DNA from: Chloroflexi bacterium CFX6
GTDB lineage: Bacteria > Chloroflexota > Anaerolineae > Anaerolineales > Villigracilaceae
Assembly: GCA_030263595.1 (NCBI GenBank)
Contig: SZPG01000007.1
Span: forward strand, 36,205-100,204
DNA: 64,000 nt
Direction: 5' to 3'
Position 1 is the first letter of the stretch; every line of letters starts with the position of its first letter. Below are positions 8,768-17,354 of this stretch, in pieces. The position numbers were made by a program, and so were the translations under genes. The notes below the pieces were generated by a model. That model was not told the DNA's origin, did not search any database, and saw nothing but the letters and a program-made list of their open reading frames with translations.

Positions 8768-10549
8768 TCACGCCAGCCCCCTCTCCCGCAACAGCACTCC
8801 CACCGCGCCCGCGATCTTTCGCGCCACGTCCCGCTCGTCCGTCACGCCGTCCGATGTCATATTGATATGGATCACCGTCCCGCCGCCCGCCGCGCTTCCG
8901 AACATCCCACCGCCCGTCATCTCCGCGCCGCCCCAGGCTGTCGCGCTTGGCATCGCAAAACCCGCCGCGGTCGCAGGCATCAGGCTCTTTAGACTCTTCT
9001 CGTAGCCCGAGATCTGCCCCGCCCCCATCTCCCAGCCCACCTCGTGCTCGAACACCTTCGAAGGGCTTTCGATCCCCAGAAACCCCTTAGCCGCTTCCAG
9101 TGCCGCATTTGCCGCTCGCTTTGCCGCATCCTTCAGCCATTCGATGCTGTTTATGATGCCGTTACCGATCCCCTCGATGATGTTCCTCCCAACCTGCCCC
9201 CAGTCGGTGTCCCTGAAAAAACTGATCACAGATTCGACTAAATTGCTGAACCCCGTTTTCAGGTTCTCCCACGCGGTCGTGGCGATGGTCGTGATCAACT
9301 TCCACGCCGCATCCCATGCCTCGCGTAACTTCTCGCCGAACGCCCGCCAATCTCCCTCCCGCGCCGCCTGGAACGCCTGCATCAGCGGACCGATGATCGT
9401 CATCGCCGCCTGGATCGCATTCTGGATGAACTGCCACGCCGTCGCGATTGCGCTCTTGATCCCCTCCCACACTGCCGCTGTCTTCTCGCGGATGCCTCCC
9501 CAGTTGTTTTGCCATGCCGCATACAACAACGCCAGCGCCCCGATGATCACCGCCACCACGATCAGCACCGGCGCGCTCACTGCCCCCACTGCCCCAGCGA
9601 TTGCCGTGAAGATCGGGATCAGCGTCCCGATCGCGCTCACGATGGATCCGATGATCACCAGTAGAGGACCCAGCACCGCCACGATCCCCAACACTGTCAG
9701 GATGTTCTGCTTCATGCTCGGGTCCAACGCGTTGAACCACGCGATCCCCTCCCGCACCCATCCCAGCAATTGGATGGCATATGGCATTAGCATTTGTCCG
9801 ATGCTCGCCGCCAGATTCGTAAACTCGGCCTTGGCGATCCTCGTCTGGTTCGCCATCCCGTCGGACGTGTTCGCAAAATCGCCTGCTACCTGGTTCGTCT
9901 GCTCGTAGATCAATGCCAACGCCGCTTGTGCCTTTGCCGCGTCGTTCACCTCGCCTGTCGCGTCGGCTAGATTCATCTCGATCGCCTTCGCCTCGATCGC
10001 CGCCGCGTTCAACTTCACGCCGAACTGCTCCAGCGGGTTGAACTCTCCCTTCAGCCCGCTCTGGATCGCCTGGAGCGCGGACGAAACATCCGTATTGAAT
10101 ATGCTCGCCATGTCCGCCGCGCGCTCGGTCAGGTTGATCGTCTCCTCCGCTGCCTCCTGCTGGTCGAATCCCAGGTTCTTCAGGAATGCGCCAGTCACTG
10201 CCCCCATCTGGTTGAACTCCGCTGTCGCCAGTCCCACCGTCGTCGCCGAAGTCTGCCCATATTCATGCAGCACGCCTGCCGCATCCCCGAACACCACGTT
10301 CACCGCGTTCGCGCTCTCATTCAGGTCGCTGAACGCGTCCACAGCCAAAACCGCCCCGCCCACGATCGGCAGGGTGAAAGCCGCCGTCATCGTCTTCCCC
10401 GTGCCGGAGAGTTGGTCTCCCGCTTTCTTCCAGGCTTTACCCACGCGCTCCGCTGAGCGCACAGCCTTCAACTCCGCCTTCTCCATCTCTGCCGAGAAGC
10501 CGCCGATATCAGCCGCCAGTTTTACGATCAACGTCGCTAATGTCGCCAT
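8768..10549 (-). CDS. Tape measure protein
   Basis: 593 residues: N-terminal helical/coiled part (KAVRSAERVGKAWKKAGDQLSGTGK), a long alanine-rich helix, hydrophobic segments near 280-350 (TVLGIVAVLGPLLVIIGSIVSAIG and the following stretch), then repeated AWxNxWxGI / W..I...I.TAWxxI elements and a conserved FLGIESPSKVFEHEVGWEMG end. These are the features of a siphovirus tail-length ruler. At roughly 0.15 nm per residue it would set a tail near 90 nm. It follows the two chaperone genes as expected. Confidence 0.93.
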   Translation of the reverse strand: MATLATLIVKLAADIGGFSAEMEKAELKAVRSAERVGKAWKKAGDQLSGTGKTMTAAFTLPIVGGAVLAVDAFSDLNESANAVNVVFGDAAGVLHEYGQTSATTVGLATAEFNQMGAVTGAFLKNLGFDQQEAAEETINLTERAADMASIFNTDVSSALQAIQSGLKGEFNPLEQFGVKLNAAAIEAKAIEMNLADATGEVNDAAKAQAALALIYEQTNQVAGDFANTSDGMANQTRIAKAEFTNLAASIGQMLMPYAIQLLGWVREGIAWFNALDPSMKQNILTVLGIVAVLGPLLVIIGSIVSAIGTLIPIFTAIAGAVGAVSAPVLIVVAVIIGALALLYAAWQNNWGGIREKTAAVWEGIKSAIATAWQFIQNAIQAAMTIIGPLMQAFQAAREGDWRAFGEKLREAWDAAWKLITTIATTAWENLKTGFSNLVESVISFFRDTDWGQVGRNIIEGIGNGIINSIEWLKDAAKRAANAALEAAKGFLGIESPSKVFEHEVGWEMGAGQISGYEKSLKSLMPATAAGFAMPSATAWGGAEMTGGGMFGSAAGGGTVIHINMTSDGVTDERDVARKIAGAVGVLLRERGLA

Positions 10550-10556
10550 TCACTGC

Positions 10557-10961
10557 TCACTGCTCACTGTTTTGCGTTTCGCTTTCTCCCCTCTCCGAAT
10601 TCGCTTTCTGAATTTGGGGAGGGGTCGGGGGTGGGGCTTCCTTACTCGCGCTCACCAGCATCCCGAAGAACGTCTTCACCTTATCGACCACGCTCACAGG
10701 TTTCGACTCTTCTGCCTCTTCATGCTCGTCCAGCGCTCCCTCGAAATCGAAAAACTTCCTGAAATCCTCGGGACTCCATTGTTTCTTGCGGCTATCCGTC
10801 CATAGGTTTGCGACCACAGCAGCCAGCACCATAAAGCGGTAATCCATCCGCGACTCCCCGAAGGGCTGCAAACGCGCGAACCCCAGCCACTCCGAGAATT
10901 CCAGGCTGCTGACAGACTCCTGGCATGCCCGCACCGATGGATGACCCAGCGCCAGCGTCAA
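10557..10961 (-). CDS. Tail assembly chaperone (second, GT-like / minor tail T)
   Basis: 134 residues. LEFSEWLGFARLQPFGESRMDYR is the hallmark of the DUF4035/minor tail T family found between the first tail chaperone and the tape measure. The 4-bp overlap with the upstream chaperone replaces the ribosomal frameshift used in lambda. The last 35 residues (PPPTPPQIQKANSERGESE) are encoded by the dispersed palindromic repeat at 10583-10640. Confidence 0.75.
   Translation of the reverse strand: MTLALGHPSVRACQESVSSLEFSEWLGFARLQPFGESRMDYRFMVLAAVVANLWTDSRKKQWSPEDFRKFFDFEGALDEHEEAEESKPVSVVDKVKTFFGMLVSASKEAPPPTPPQIQKANSERGESETQNSEQ
10583..10640. repeat. Dispersed palindromic repeat, copy 3 (coding)
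   Basis: CTCCCCTCTCCGAATTC, a short loop, GAATTTGGGGAGGGG and a G-rich tail form the same hairpin family, here encoding the C-terminus of the second tail chaperone. Confidence 0.7.
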
Positions 10962-11356
10962 CTCGAACCAGAATCTTCGCTCTGGTCGCTCACGAAGTTT
11001 TTTGTGAGTTCGTCCACGTCCGCTTCGCTGATGCCGCTCAACTCAGCCGCTGCGTCGTACAGTTTCGCCAATTCTGCGGCGCTGGTTTTTCCAAGCGCCG
11101 CCACGTCGGCTGGCGAAAAGAGTTTGTTGCCATGTTCGTCACGCGCGCACTCAGCCACCAGGCGTGCTCGGAAATTCTCAAGGTTCGCTTGGATGTTCTT
11201 GCCCTTGCCCTTCAGCGTTGCCGCCTCGAACGCGTCTCGTTCCGTGCCGCTCAAACCCCACAACAGCACGACTCCGCCATAGGCAGATACCTCGCGTTTC
11301 GGCAGAAATGTCGCCGCCAGGATCTGGTCGCGATTCAGAAATTTACCAGCCGCCAT
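10958..11356 (-). CDS. Tail assembly chaperone (first)
   Basis: 132 residues with MAAGKFLNRDQILAATFLPKREV and LSGTERDAFEA, a pattern common to gpG-like chaperones that precede the tape measure gene. The C-terminal half is helical and acidic. It lies between the tail tube gene (1-bp overlap) and the second chaperone (4-bp overlap). Assignment rests on synteny and the motif. Confidence 0.75.
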   Translation of the reverse strand: MAAGKFLNRDQILAATFLPKREVSAYGGVVLLWGLSGTERDAFEAATLKGKGKNIQANLENFRARLVAECARDEHGNKLFSPADVAALGKTSAAELAKLYDAAAELSGISEADVDELTKNFVSDQSEDSGSS

Positions 11357-11784
11357 TATGACACCTCGCTCACGGGTCCCGTGATCTTCAGCGTTACGTC
11401 GGTTTCCAGAAGACCGTCAACGGGTCCGTCGGGATCGAACTGCGTCACCAGTGCCGCAAACTGATATGTGGTGCTGGTCGTATCGGGCAGGACGATCTGA
11501 AAGTTTCGCTGTGCGCGGTTGATCAGGTCCGCCGCCAGTCCCGCCCCGAAACTGTGACTCGCGTCGTCGGGCAGGAAATTCAACTTGAACGAACACTCGC
11601 CCCCCTCGATCAATGTGGATTTGAACGTGCGCCACGCGCCTGGCGAACCGTGGTGCGTCGTCTCCTTCGTTTCGGCTTTCAACTTGAACGGTTTGATGTC
11701 CTTCACTTCCGCCACGGACGAGAAGGTCTCGGGTGAGCCGCCGTTCCCGCGCTTCAGCAAAACTCCATAAGATGCGTGTGACAT
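11356..11784 (-). CDS. Major tail (tube) protein
   Basis: 142 residues, beta-rich. The N-terminal SYGVLLKRGNGGSPETFSSVAEVKDIKPFKLKAETKETTHHGSPGAWRTF matches the lambda V / tail tube pattern (a loop ending in a conserved gain of E-T-T-xH), followed by DVTLKITGPV at the C-terminus. It is placed directly before the chaperone pair and tape measure. Expected to polymerise into the tail tube. Confidence 0.85.
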   Translation of the reverse strand: MSHASYGVLLKRGNGGSPETFSSVAEVKDIKPFKLKAETKETTHHGSPGAWRTFKSTLIEGGECSFKLNFLPDDASHSFGAGLAADLINRAQRNFQIVLPDTTSTTYQFAALVTQFDPDGPVDGLLETDVTLKITGPVSEVS

Positions 11785-11808
11785 ATCGTCTCCTTTTATT
11801 GTTTGTTC

Positions 11809-11872
11809 CCCTCGCCATCCTGAGCGGAGGTGTATCCGCCGCAGTCGAAGGATGGCGAGGGGCAGGGTCTAC
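11809..11872. repeat. Dispersed palindromic repeat, copy 4 (intergenic)
   Basis: CCCCTCGCCATCCT...AGGATGGCGAGGGG arms around a GAGCGGAGGTGTATCCGCCGC core. It occupies the only real gap between the tail tube gene and the preceding small protein. A hairpin in mRNA here could uncouple their translation. Confidence 0.7.
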
Positions 11873-11875
11873 ACT

Positions 11876-12235
11876 CTACACCAGCTGGATCACAGCCCAC
11901 TTCACAGCCGCGTTGCTGGCTTCGATGTACACGAACCCGTCGCTCTGCATCCAGCCTGGCTTCTTGAAGCGGAACGCCGCGATCTCTCCCGCGCCCAGCG
12001 AGAATGTGGTCACGTCGCCCGTCCGCTTGAACTCGTCCGCCACCGACGTGAACGTGATCGTGTATGCGCTGGCGCCTGTATTGTGGATGATCACCAGGTC
12101 GTCGCCGCTCGGCGCGAATTGGTCCTTGTTCGCCACATCCGCCGCGGTCTCCACCAGGTCGAGCGCATTCGCCGCCACAGGCAATGTCGGATAAGGCCCA
12201 TACGGTAACTGCTTTGTGATCGTTTGTCTTGCCAT
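11876..12235 (-). CDS. Small beta-rich phage structural protein
   Basis: 119 residues, start ATG 12235 (MARQTITKQ). It is Ala/Thr/Val-rich, has VIIHNTGASAYTITFTSVADEF and ends in a mixed beta pattern resembling small decoration or tail-terminator-associated proteins. It sits between the DUF3168 gene and the tail tube gene. No family is recognised with certainty. Confidence 0.6.
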   Translation of the reverse strand: MARQTITKQLPYGPYPTLPVAANALDLVETAADVANKDQFAPSGDDLVIIHNTGASAYTITFTSVADEFKRTGDVTTFSLGAGEIAAFRFKKPGWMQSDGFVYIEASNAAVKWAVIQLV

Positions 12236-12237
12236 GT

Positions 12238-12636
12238 TCATTCTCCTTTTCTATATGTGATCGTGCAATCCTGCGATCGCACGAATAAACCTGTTTCCCG
12301 GTTCCACGTGTCTTCCGGATCCATGAAAAAAATACCATTCAATTGAATAATTCCATTGCCCAATGACCGTTTCCCGCTCAATCCAGAGCGGATTGCCTCT
12401 GCCAGTTCGATGACCGTCTCGTACGTATCGGCGATTGCCGAGAGTTGAAAACGCGCTCTCTGGATTCTCGATTCGCCCTCGTGCGTATACTGCACCTCCC
12501 CAGTCACGCGCCGATACGTAATGAACGGGCTGGCGCTCGTCTGTGGCGCCGCCACCGGATACACCCGGTCGCCGATCAAACCCGCCACTCCGGGGAGCTC
12601 TGTGATCTCACTCGCCAATGCGCTCTCAAGACTCAT
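12238..12636 (-). CDS. DUF3168-type tail completion protein
   Basis: 132 residues with DRVYPVAAPQTSASPFITYRRVTGE and the downstream ARFQLSAIADTYETVIELAEAIRSGL pattern of DUF3168 (SPP1 gp17-like) proteins, which join tail to head. It is placed after the HK97 gp10-like gene, as in classical siphovirus order. Confidence 0.85.
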   Translation of the reverse strand: MSLESALASEITELPGVAGLIGDRVYPVAAPQTSASPFITYRRVTGEVQYTHEGESRIQRARFQLSAIADTYETVIELAEAIRSGLSGKRSLGNGIIQLNGIFFMDPEDTWNRETGLFVRSQDCTITYRKGE

Positions 12637-12656
12637 CTCGCCTCACGCAACACGTA

Positions 12657-13160
12657 TCATCCCGTCTTTTCCAATATTGCCCGCCGATACACGTCTCCAA
12701 CTGCATCCACGATCTCATCCGTGCGTTGCATCGCCGGTTGCAAAAATGGACGGGCGCTCACCCCGCGCACCCGGCGGGCGAAGATCGGCTGCCCGCCCTC
12801 GTACCATCTCAGCATCGAGACGCGCTTATCGCTCACCGTCGAATTGACCTTCTTCAAATATGACTGGAAGCGTGTCTTCTTGTGCTTCGGACCGTGTCCC
12901 TTCGTCCCAAACTCACGGAAACGATAGAACCACTTCTCCTTCTTCGGTCCGATGGACGCCACCGCCCGCCCTGAACTCTCCACGACCACCTCGACTCCAA
13001 TGTGCGGACCGGGCGCATTCGCACTTGCGTGCCTCTGCACCACCTGCGCCCCTGCCTCTGCCGCCTCGCGAAACACCGCCTGCGTCGCCGCGCCGCAAGC
13101 CCGCAGTCGGCTGGTCAGTTCGTCCAGTCCTTCGAATTTCGTTGTAATTGTGTCAGTCAT
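12657..13160 (-). CDS. HK97 gp10-like head-tail joining protein
   Basis: 167 residues. KFEGLDELTSRLRACG opens the domain, AAEAGAQVVQRHASANAP is the conserved helix, and FREFGTKGHGPKHKK followed by ARPFLQPAM complete the HK97 gp10 fold. This protein sits at the head-tail interface. Confidence 0.88.
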   Translation of the reverse strand: MTDTITTKFEGLDELTSRLRACGAATQAVFREAAEAGAQVVQRHASANAPGPHIGVEVVVESSGRAVASIGPKKEKWFYRFREFGTKGHGPKHKKTRFQSYLKKVNSTVSDKRVSMLRWYEGGQPIFARRVRGVSARPFLQPAMQRTDEIVDAVGDVYRRAILEKTG

Positions 13161-13171
13161 CTCTTGCTTTC

Positions 13172-13242
13172 TCCCCTCTCCATCCTGAGCGGAGGCGTAC
13201 CCGCTGTAGTCGAAGGATGGGGAGGGGCTGGGGGAGGGGTCA
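13172..13242. repeat. Dispersed palindromic repeat, copy 5 (intergenic)
   Basis: CTCCCCTCTCCATCCT / AGGATGGGGAGGGG arms around GAGCGGAGGCGTACCCGC. It fills the gap between the gp10-like and adaptor genes and is nearly identical in its core to copies 4 and 8. Confidence 0.75.
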
Positions 13243-13563
13243 AAGTACCTCGTGGCACATCAACCACGTCTCCCTGTGCTCGCCGAACTGATCCAGCGCT
13301 GACTCGATATGGTACGTATGCGTGCCTTCCACCACTCTCATCTCTGGACGGATGTCGTTCCGATATCGGATGCGGATGCGGATCGTCACATCCGCCTGCA
13401 CCTGCGTTGCCTCGATGAATTCGCGCCCGCTCATCGGCTCCACCGCCGCCCACACGGTCGCCACCAGCGCGTCGTACGCGGGGATCTCCTCGCCCGGCCC
13501 GTTCCGCGTCACCGTACCCTTATCGTAGATCTTCACGCGGCGCCGCAACTTCCCGATATTCAT
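13240..13563 (-). CDS. Phage head-tail adaptor (SPP1 gp16-like)
   Basis: 107 residues. MNIGKLRRRVKIYDKG, VWAAVEPMSGREFIEA and IRIRYRNDIRPEMRVV, then YHIESALD, are the conserved elements of the head-tail joining family. It neighbours the gp6-like connector and gp10-like proteins. Confidence 0.9.
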   Translation of the reverse strand: MNIGKLRRRVKIYDKGTVTRNGPGEEIPAYDALVATVWAAVEPMSGREFIEATQVQADVTIRIRIRYRNDIRPEMRVVEGTHTYHIESALDQFGEHRETWLMCHEVL

Positions 13564-13833
13564 TTACTCGTCCTCTTCATCCCCCTCTCCATCAGTGCTC
13601 TCCTGATGGGGAGGGGCAGGGGAGGGGTCTGCCTCCTCGACTGCCTCTTCATTCCCCTCTCCATCAGTGCTCTTCTGATGGGGAGGGGCAGGGGAGGGGT
13701 CTGCCTGCGCCTTGCCGATCGAAACCAGATAACCCGCGGCGTCCATCTCCGCTGGGCTGATCGCCTCGATCACATCCCCAACGCTCGCAGGTCGTCCCAT
13801 GAAATTACACGTCGAAAGAACGTGGATCTGCAT
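13564..13833 (-). CDS. Small phage protein with two repeat-encoded tails
   Basis: 89 residues. The first 45 (MQIHVLSTCNFMGRPASVGDVIEAISPAEMDAAGYL) resemble short capsid-neighbouring proteins, similar in style to the product at 17963. Residues about 45-89 contain two near-identical ADPSPAPPHQ(K/E)STDGEG blocks encoded by two tandem copies of the dispersed palindromic repeat, with no frame disruption. Function unknown. Confidence 0.6.
   Translation of the reverse strand: MQIHVLSTCNFMGRPASVGDVIEAISPAEMDAAGYLVSIGKAQADPSPAPPHQKSTDGEGNEEAVEEADPSPAPPHQESTDGEGDEEDE
13578..13701. repeat. Two tandem copies of the palindromic repeat (coding), copies 6 and 7
   Basis: Two 73-bp-spaced copies of CCCCTCTCCATCAG...CTGATGGGGAGGGGCAGGGGAGGGG, differing by one base in the core, lie inside the 13564 gene and encode its C-terminal half. 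Confidence 0.8.
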
Positions 13834-13848
13834 GATTGCTCCTTATTC

Positions 13849-13917
13849 TCCCCTCTCCATCCTGAATGGAGGCGTACCCCCCGTAGTCGCAGGATGGGGA
13901 GGGGTCGGGGGAGGGGT
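13849..13917. repeat. Dispersed palindromic repeat, copy 8 (intergenic)
   Basis: Same arms as copies 4 and 5 around GAATGGAGGCGTACCCCC. It fills the gap between the connector gene and the 13564 gene. Confidence 0.75.
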
Positions 13918-14486
13918 CAAAACCACGTCGCCCTCTCGCCGATGAACGCCTGCTTGGCGCCCATCGGCATCTCGTTGACAATGTTCCCAATGTTGACTGT
14001 CTCACGATTCTCGTACCAATACGCTGCCAGAGACAGGATTGCTCGGGTCAATCGCTCAGGCACATCGCTCGGCGCGTCCCCGTACCCCGCTATATATCGC
14101 ACGACCACGCCGCCCGACTCTGCCAGGCTCGTCCCCGGCACGCTGTTGAAGTGGATGCGCCCCGGTTCGCTGCGCGCATCCACCGTGTAATCCGTCCACG
14201 TCGCCTCCACGTTGTTCTCGTCGTAATACTTCACCGAAACCACGCTCTGCAGCGGCGGTCGCATCAGCCCCAGCATGAGATTCGGCGGCCAGTCGTCGAG
14301 GATCATCTCCAGCGTTTGCGTGAGAAACGCCCGCCGCGCCAACTCCTCGCCCGTCTCCCGCGCGCCCTTGATCAACGCGCCGATCAGCGCATCGTCATCG
14401 CTGATATCCACGCGCAAAAAAACCTTCGCTGTTTCCACGGAAACAGGTTCGACTGTCGGCGGGGTGATCACTCGCAAATTACTCAT
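13917..14486 (-). CDS. Head-tail connector (gp6-like)
   Basis: 189 residues. VSVETAKVFLRVDISDDDALIGALIKGARETGEELARRAF is the canonical start of the phage gp6/gp15-like connector family. The middle beta part (VVSVKYYDENNVEATW) and the end ILSLAAYWYENRE are also typical. It forms the ring below the portal. Confidence 0.9.
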   Translation of the reverse strand: MSNLRVITPPTVEPVSVETAKVFLRVDISDDDALIGALIKGARETGEELARRAFLTQTLEMILDDWPPNLMLGLMRPPLQSVVSVKYYDENNVEATWTDYTVDARSEPGRIHFNSVPGTSLAESGGVVVRYIAGYGDAPSDVPERLTRAILSLAAYWYENRETVNIGNIVNEMPMGAKQAFIGERATWF

Positions 14487-14496
14487 CCATATACTC

Positions 14497-14790
14497 CTAC
14501 GGGAAGGCGCTCCGCACGTTGAATACCGACTCTTCCACCGCCGTGCAGGTGCCCGTTCCCTCGAACCGAAAATGCCATTGACCGCTCAGCAGCGCAACCA
14601 CATCCAGGTGGAACGCGCCTGCACTGTCTCGCACCAGGGCGGCATCCGTCAGATACACGTACGTCGTCACCGTCCCACTCGGCGATTTCACTTTGGCAGA
14701 TACCGTCGTCGGGTCCGTCAGGATGCCGTCTACCCGGAACTCGACGGAGCATCGCACCTTCTGCCCGCGCTTATACAGGCTGATCGTCAT
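14497..14790 (-). CDS. Small phage beta-sandwich protein
   Basis: 97 residues. The segment VEFRVDGILTDPTTVSAKVKSPSGTVTTYVY and WHFRFEGTGTCTAVEESVF resemble an immunoglobulin-like add-on of phage particles. It overlaps the repeat protein by 4 bp. Possible decoration or neck appendage. Confidence 0.6.
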   Translation of the reverse strand: MTISLYKRGQKVRCSVEFRVDGILTDPTTVSAKVKSPSGTVTTYVYLTDAALVRDSAGAFHLDVVALLSGQWHFRFEGTGTCTAVEESVFNVRSAFP

Positions 14791-16274
14791 AATGGATCAT
14801 CCTCCACTGTGGCAGATTCCCGTATCCGTTCCAGCAGGCTCGCCGTCCACAGCATGGACTGACTCAGCGTCGCTATCTCCGCCAATGACGTGGACAACGC
14901 CGCCCGTCCCAGCGCCGCCGCCGCCAGCTCGCCCAGCGTGATCGTCAATGCCGCATCCGCCTCTGCTGCTTGACCTGTGACCCGCGACTTTCGACTCGTG
15001 AGTGCCTGCGCAAGATCGCTCTCCGCCACCTGCACGACCAATACTTGCTTGCGCGGGAATAATGCCTGCGCAAGATCGCTCTCCGCCACCGGCTGGATGA
15101 CCACGACCTTCACCCGGCTCAACGCCTGAGCGCTTTCCGACTCTGCCGCCTGCCCGACTGCATTCTGTTTTCTGACAACGACCGCCTGCGCCTCATCCGT
15201 CTCACTCACTTGACCTGTGACCTTCGACTTTCGACTCGTGATTGCCTGCGCCGTATCCAATTCCTCAACCTGGCTGACGATGGTCACAGCGGATGTGCTG
15301 ATCGGTTGTGCCAGATCCGCCTCCGAGGCTTGACCTGTGACCTTCGACTTTCGACTCGTGATTGCCTGCGCCGTATCCAGTTCCTCAATCTGGCTGACGA
15401 TGGTCACAGCGGATGTGCTGATCGGTTGTGCCAGATCCGTCTCACTCGCTTGACCTGTGACCTTCGACTTTCGACTCGTGATTGCCTGCGCCGTATCCGT
15501 CTCGCTCGCCTGCCCTATGACCTTCGACTTTCGACTCGTGATTGCCTGCGCCAGGTCCGTCTCCGACGTTTGACCTGTGACCTTCGACTTTCGACTCGTG
15601 ATTGCCTGCGCCAGGTCCGTCTCCGACGTTTGACCTGTGACCTTCGACTTTTGACGTCCGATTGCCTGCGCCAGGTCCGTCTCACTCACCTGGTTGACCG
15701 TCCCGATGATCGGACTGCCTCCTAAATTCCCGCCCTCCCAATCGTCAATCCGAGTGGTAGACCCGCTGTCGTATCCGCACAACCCAGCCGCGCCGCTCGA
15801 CAAACTGGAATCCGTCTGCGCCCCAGGCGTCCCCGTCGTACTCCCATTGATGTAGGGTCTGATCGTCGTCCCCTCCGCCTCGATCCGCACAATGTTATTG
15901 ACCGCGAACTGCCCAGCCGTCGAACCCAGTTGAGTCCAACTCCCGGATACCATCTTGAACAAATAACCGGATGTACCATAGTTCGCCGCGTACCATCCAT
16001 AATAATTCCCCCCCGTCGCCGCGCGCACGCAAACGCCGATAAAATGTCCCGCCTGCGCAGCAATACGCGCCGCAGAGTATTGATCCGCGTTGAAACTATC
16101 CGCATTCCAGAATGCCCCCATCTCGTTCCCCGCCCGATTGGGATATACGTCGTCCGACGCCGCCAGAACCTGCAACGTGGATGCCGCGCCCTCCGCCATC
16201 GTCCAATTGGACGAGTACGTGGTCAGCGCCGCGTTCGCGCCGGTCGTAAAGGTATCGGTCGCAGGCAATGCCAT
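14787..16274 (-). CDS. Phage surface protein with LamG-like domain and 13 repeats of 20 residues
   Basis: 495 residues. Residues 1-180 look like a concanavalin/LamG-like lectin fold (DTFTTGANAALTTYSSNWT, NIVRIEAEGTTIRPYINGS). Residues about 185-445 are thirteen 20-residue units with consensus (K/R)VTGQxxExDxAQAIxSRKS. The unit is exactly 60 bp and nucleotide identity between central copies is very high, implying recent copy-number change. A short helical C-terminus follows. The repeats resemble ETD-AQ arrays of actinophage minor structural proteins. It is probably an exposed carbohydrate-binding fibre; its place between neck and capsid genes is unusual. Confidence 0.65.
   Translation of the reverse strand: MALPATDTFTTGANAALTTYSSNWTMAEGAASTLQVLAASDDVYPNRAGNEMGAFWNADSFNADQYSAARIAAQAGHFIGVCVRAATGGNYYGWYAANYGTSGYLFKMVSGSWTQLGSTAGQFAVNNIVRIEAEGTTIRPYINGSTTGTPGAQTDSSLSSGAAGLCGYDSGSTTRIDDWEGGNLGGSPIIGTVNQVSETDLAQAIGRQKSKVTGQTSETDLAQAITSRKSKVTGQTSETDLAQAITSRKSKVIGQASETDTAQAITSRKSKVTGQASETDLAQPISTSAVTIVSQIEELDTAQAITSRKSKVTGQASEADLAQPISTSAVTIVSQVEELDTAQAITSRKSKVTGQVSETDEAQAVVVRKQNAVGQAAESESAQALSRVKVVVIQPVAESDLAQALFPRKQVLVVQVAESDLAQALTSRKSRVTGQAAEADAALTITLGELAAAALGRAALSTSLAEIATLSQSMLWTASLLERIRESATVEDDPL
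14925..15715. repeat. 60-bp coding tandem repeat array (13 units)
   Basis: Period exactly 60 bp. Units alternate between two types near 15240-15480 (the SRKS type and a STSAV type), showing a higher-order 120-bp duplication. The outermost units are the most diverged. Confidence 0.9.
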
Positions 16275-16281
16275 GAGTATC

Positions 16282-16872
16282 CTATAACGTTGCTATCCCG
16301 AAGTAGAACGGCGTATCTCCCCATTGATTTGCCAGGCTGCGCAATATCGCGCGCACAGGGGTCGCCGCCGAAATCTGGCTGTAATCGTAATGGAACGAAT
16401 CCGCCGTAGCCCGCAGATTGGCGCGCCACGCGTCCGGCAGATCGCCCCACGTTTGATCCAGGTTGATCTCGTCCGGGATGATGTACTGCCCGTGCATCGC
16501 ATGATGCCGCTGCGCGAACTGCGCCAACCCGCAAATTACGCGCAACAACTCTCGGTAACTCGTCGAGCCAGCCTGCACCCAATCCGCCGGGATGCGCACC
16601 GTTTCAAGCGCCGTCCGCACCGTATTCAACGCCGCCGCCGTCACGTTTCCGTCAATGTTCGACGGCACGCCGAATACGTCCGCATTACCGTTCAGACCGT
16701 TGAACTGCGCCGTCGTCACGTCGCACGCGGCAATACACTGCGGCAACAGACCGAAGTCGAAGATATTCCACGGCACGTCCAATCCGCCGGGGTTGTCCCT
16801 CCACATCAAATATTTGGGACCTCGCCTGTTGCCAACGACACTCAACGGCATCAGCAAATATCGGATCGCCAT
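16282..16872 (-). CDS. Phage virion-module protein of unknown function
   Basis: 196 residues. It begins MAIRYLLMPLSVVGNRRGPKYLMWRDNPGG, has a cluster of cysteines (ACDVT, ICGLAQ) and a helical C-terminal half. It lies 2 bp from the next gene and so shares the virion operon. No motif is recognised; position suggests a neck or capsid-associated protein. Confidence 0.6.
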   Translation of the reverse strand: MAIRYLLMPLSVVGNRRGPKYLMWRDNPGGLDVPWNIFDFGLLPQCIAACDVTTAQFNGLNGNADVFGVPSNIDGNVTAAALNTVRTALETVRIPADWVQAGSTSYRELLRVICGLAQFAQRHHAMHGQYIIPDEINLDQTWGDLPDAWRANLRATADSFHYDYSQISAATPVRAILRSLANQWGDTPFYFGIATL

Positions 16873-16874
16873 GT

Positions 16875-17354
16875 TTAGGACGCCCTGAAGAACCCAGCTG
16901 CAGCGATCTGCGCGATCACATCGCTGCCATCCGGCGTTACCGCAAAATCGTGCAGAGTCAACGGCACGATGTTGGCATCCGTGCCGCCTGTGGTGTCGTT
17001 GTCATAACAGATCGCCAGGTCGCTGATCGCGCCGGTGCCATCGTTCGCCACACCCGTCCATGTCTGGTCCGGGATGTCCAGGTCCACGCGGTCGTTCGTG
17101 TCATCCGCCGCGAACGCCACAATGTCCGCATCCGTCAATACCTTGCGGGCATAACCGGTGTTCGTCGCCTCGTTGGTCGTCCCCGCAACCAGGTCGCTGA
17201 GCGTGTCCTTATCCCGCAGGGTCGCATCCGCCTCGATGCCCGATGCTGCCAGCAATACCACGATCAGCGCGCTGTTCGCCGGGTCGTTCGAATCCACGCG
17301 GTTATATAGCTCCGCCACCCTCCCCTTCGCAATGTTGAAAACCAGGTCAGCCAT
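16875..17354 (-). CDS. Phage structural protein, possible capsid decoration
   Basis: 159 residues, start ATG 17354 (MADLVFNIAKGRVAELYNRV). Acidic, Asp/Thr/Ala-rich with DATLRDKDTLSDLV and LDIPDQTWTGVANDGTG, a composition common in phage surface proteins. It overlaps the upstream gene by 8 bp. Role inferred from position between capsid and connectors. Confidence 0.6.
   Translation of the reverse strand: MADLVFNIAKGRVAELYNRVDSNDPANSALIVVLLAASGIEADATLRDKDTLSDLVAGTTNEATNTGYARKVLTDADIVAFAADDTNDRVDLDIPDQTWTGVANDGTGAISDLAICYDNDTTGGTDANIVPLTLHDFAVTPDGSDVIAQIAAAGFFRAS

Noticed and set aside
9144..9908. Plus-strand frame opposite the tape measure gene
   Set aside because: Antisense shadow; composition mirrors the tape measure helices.
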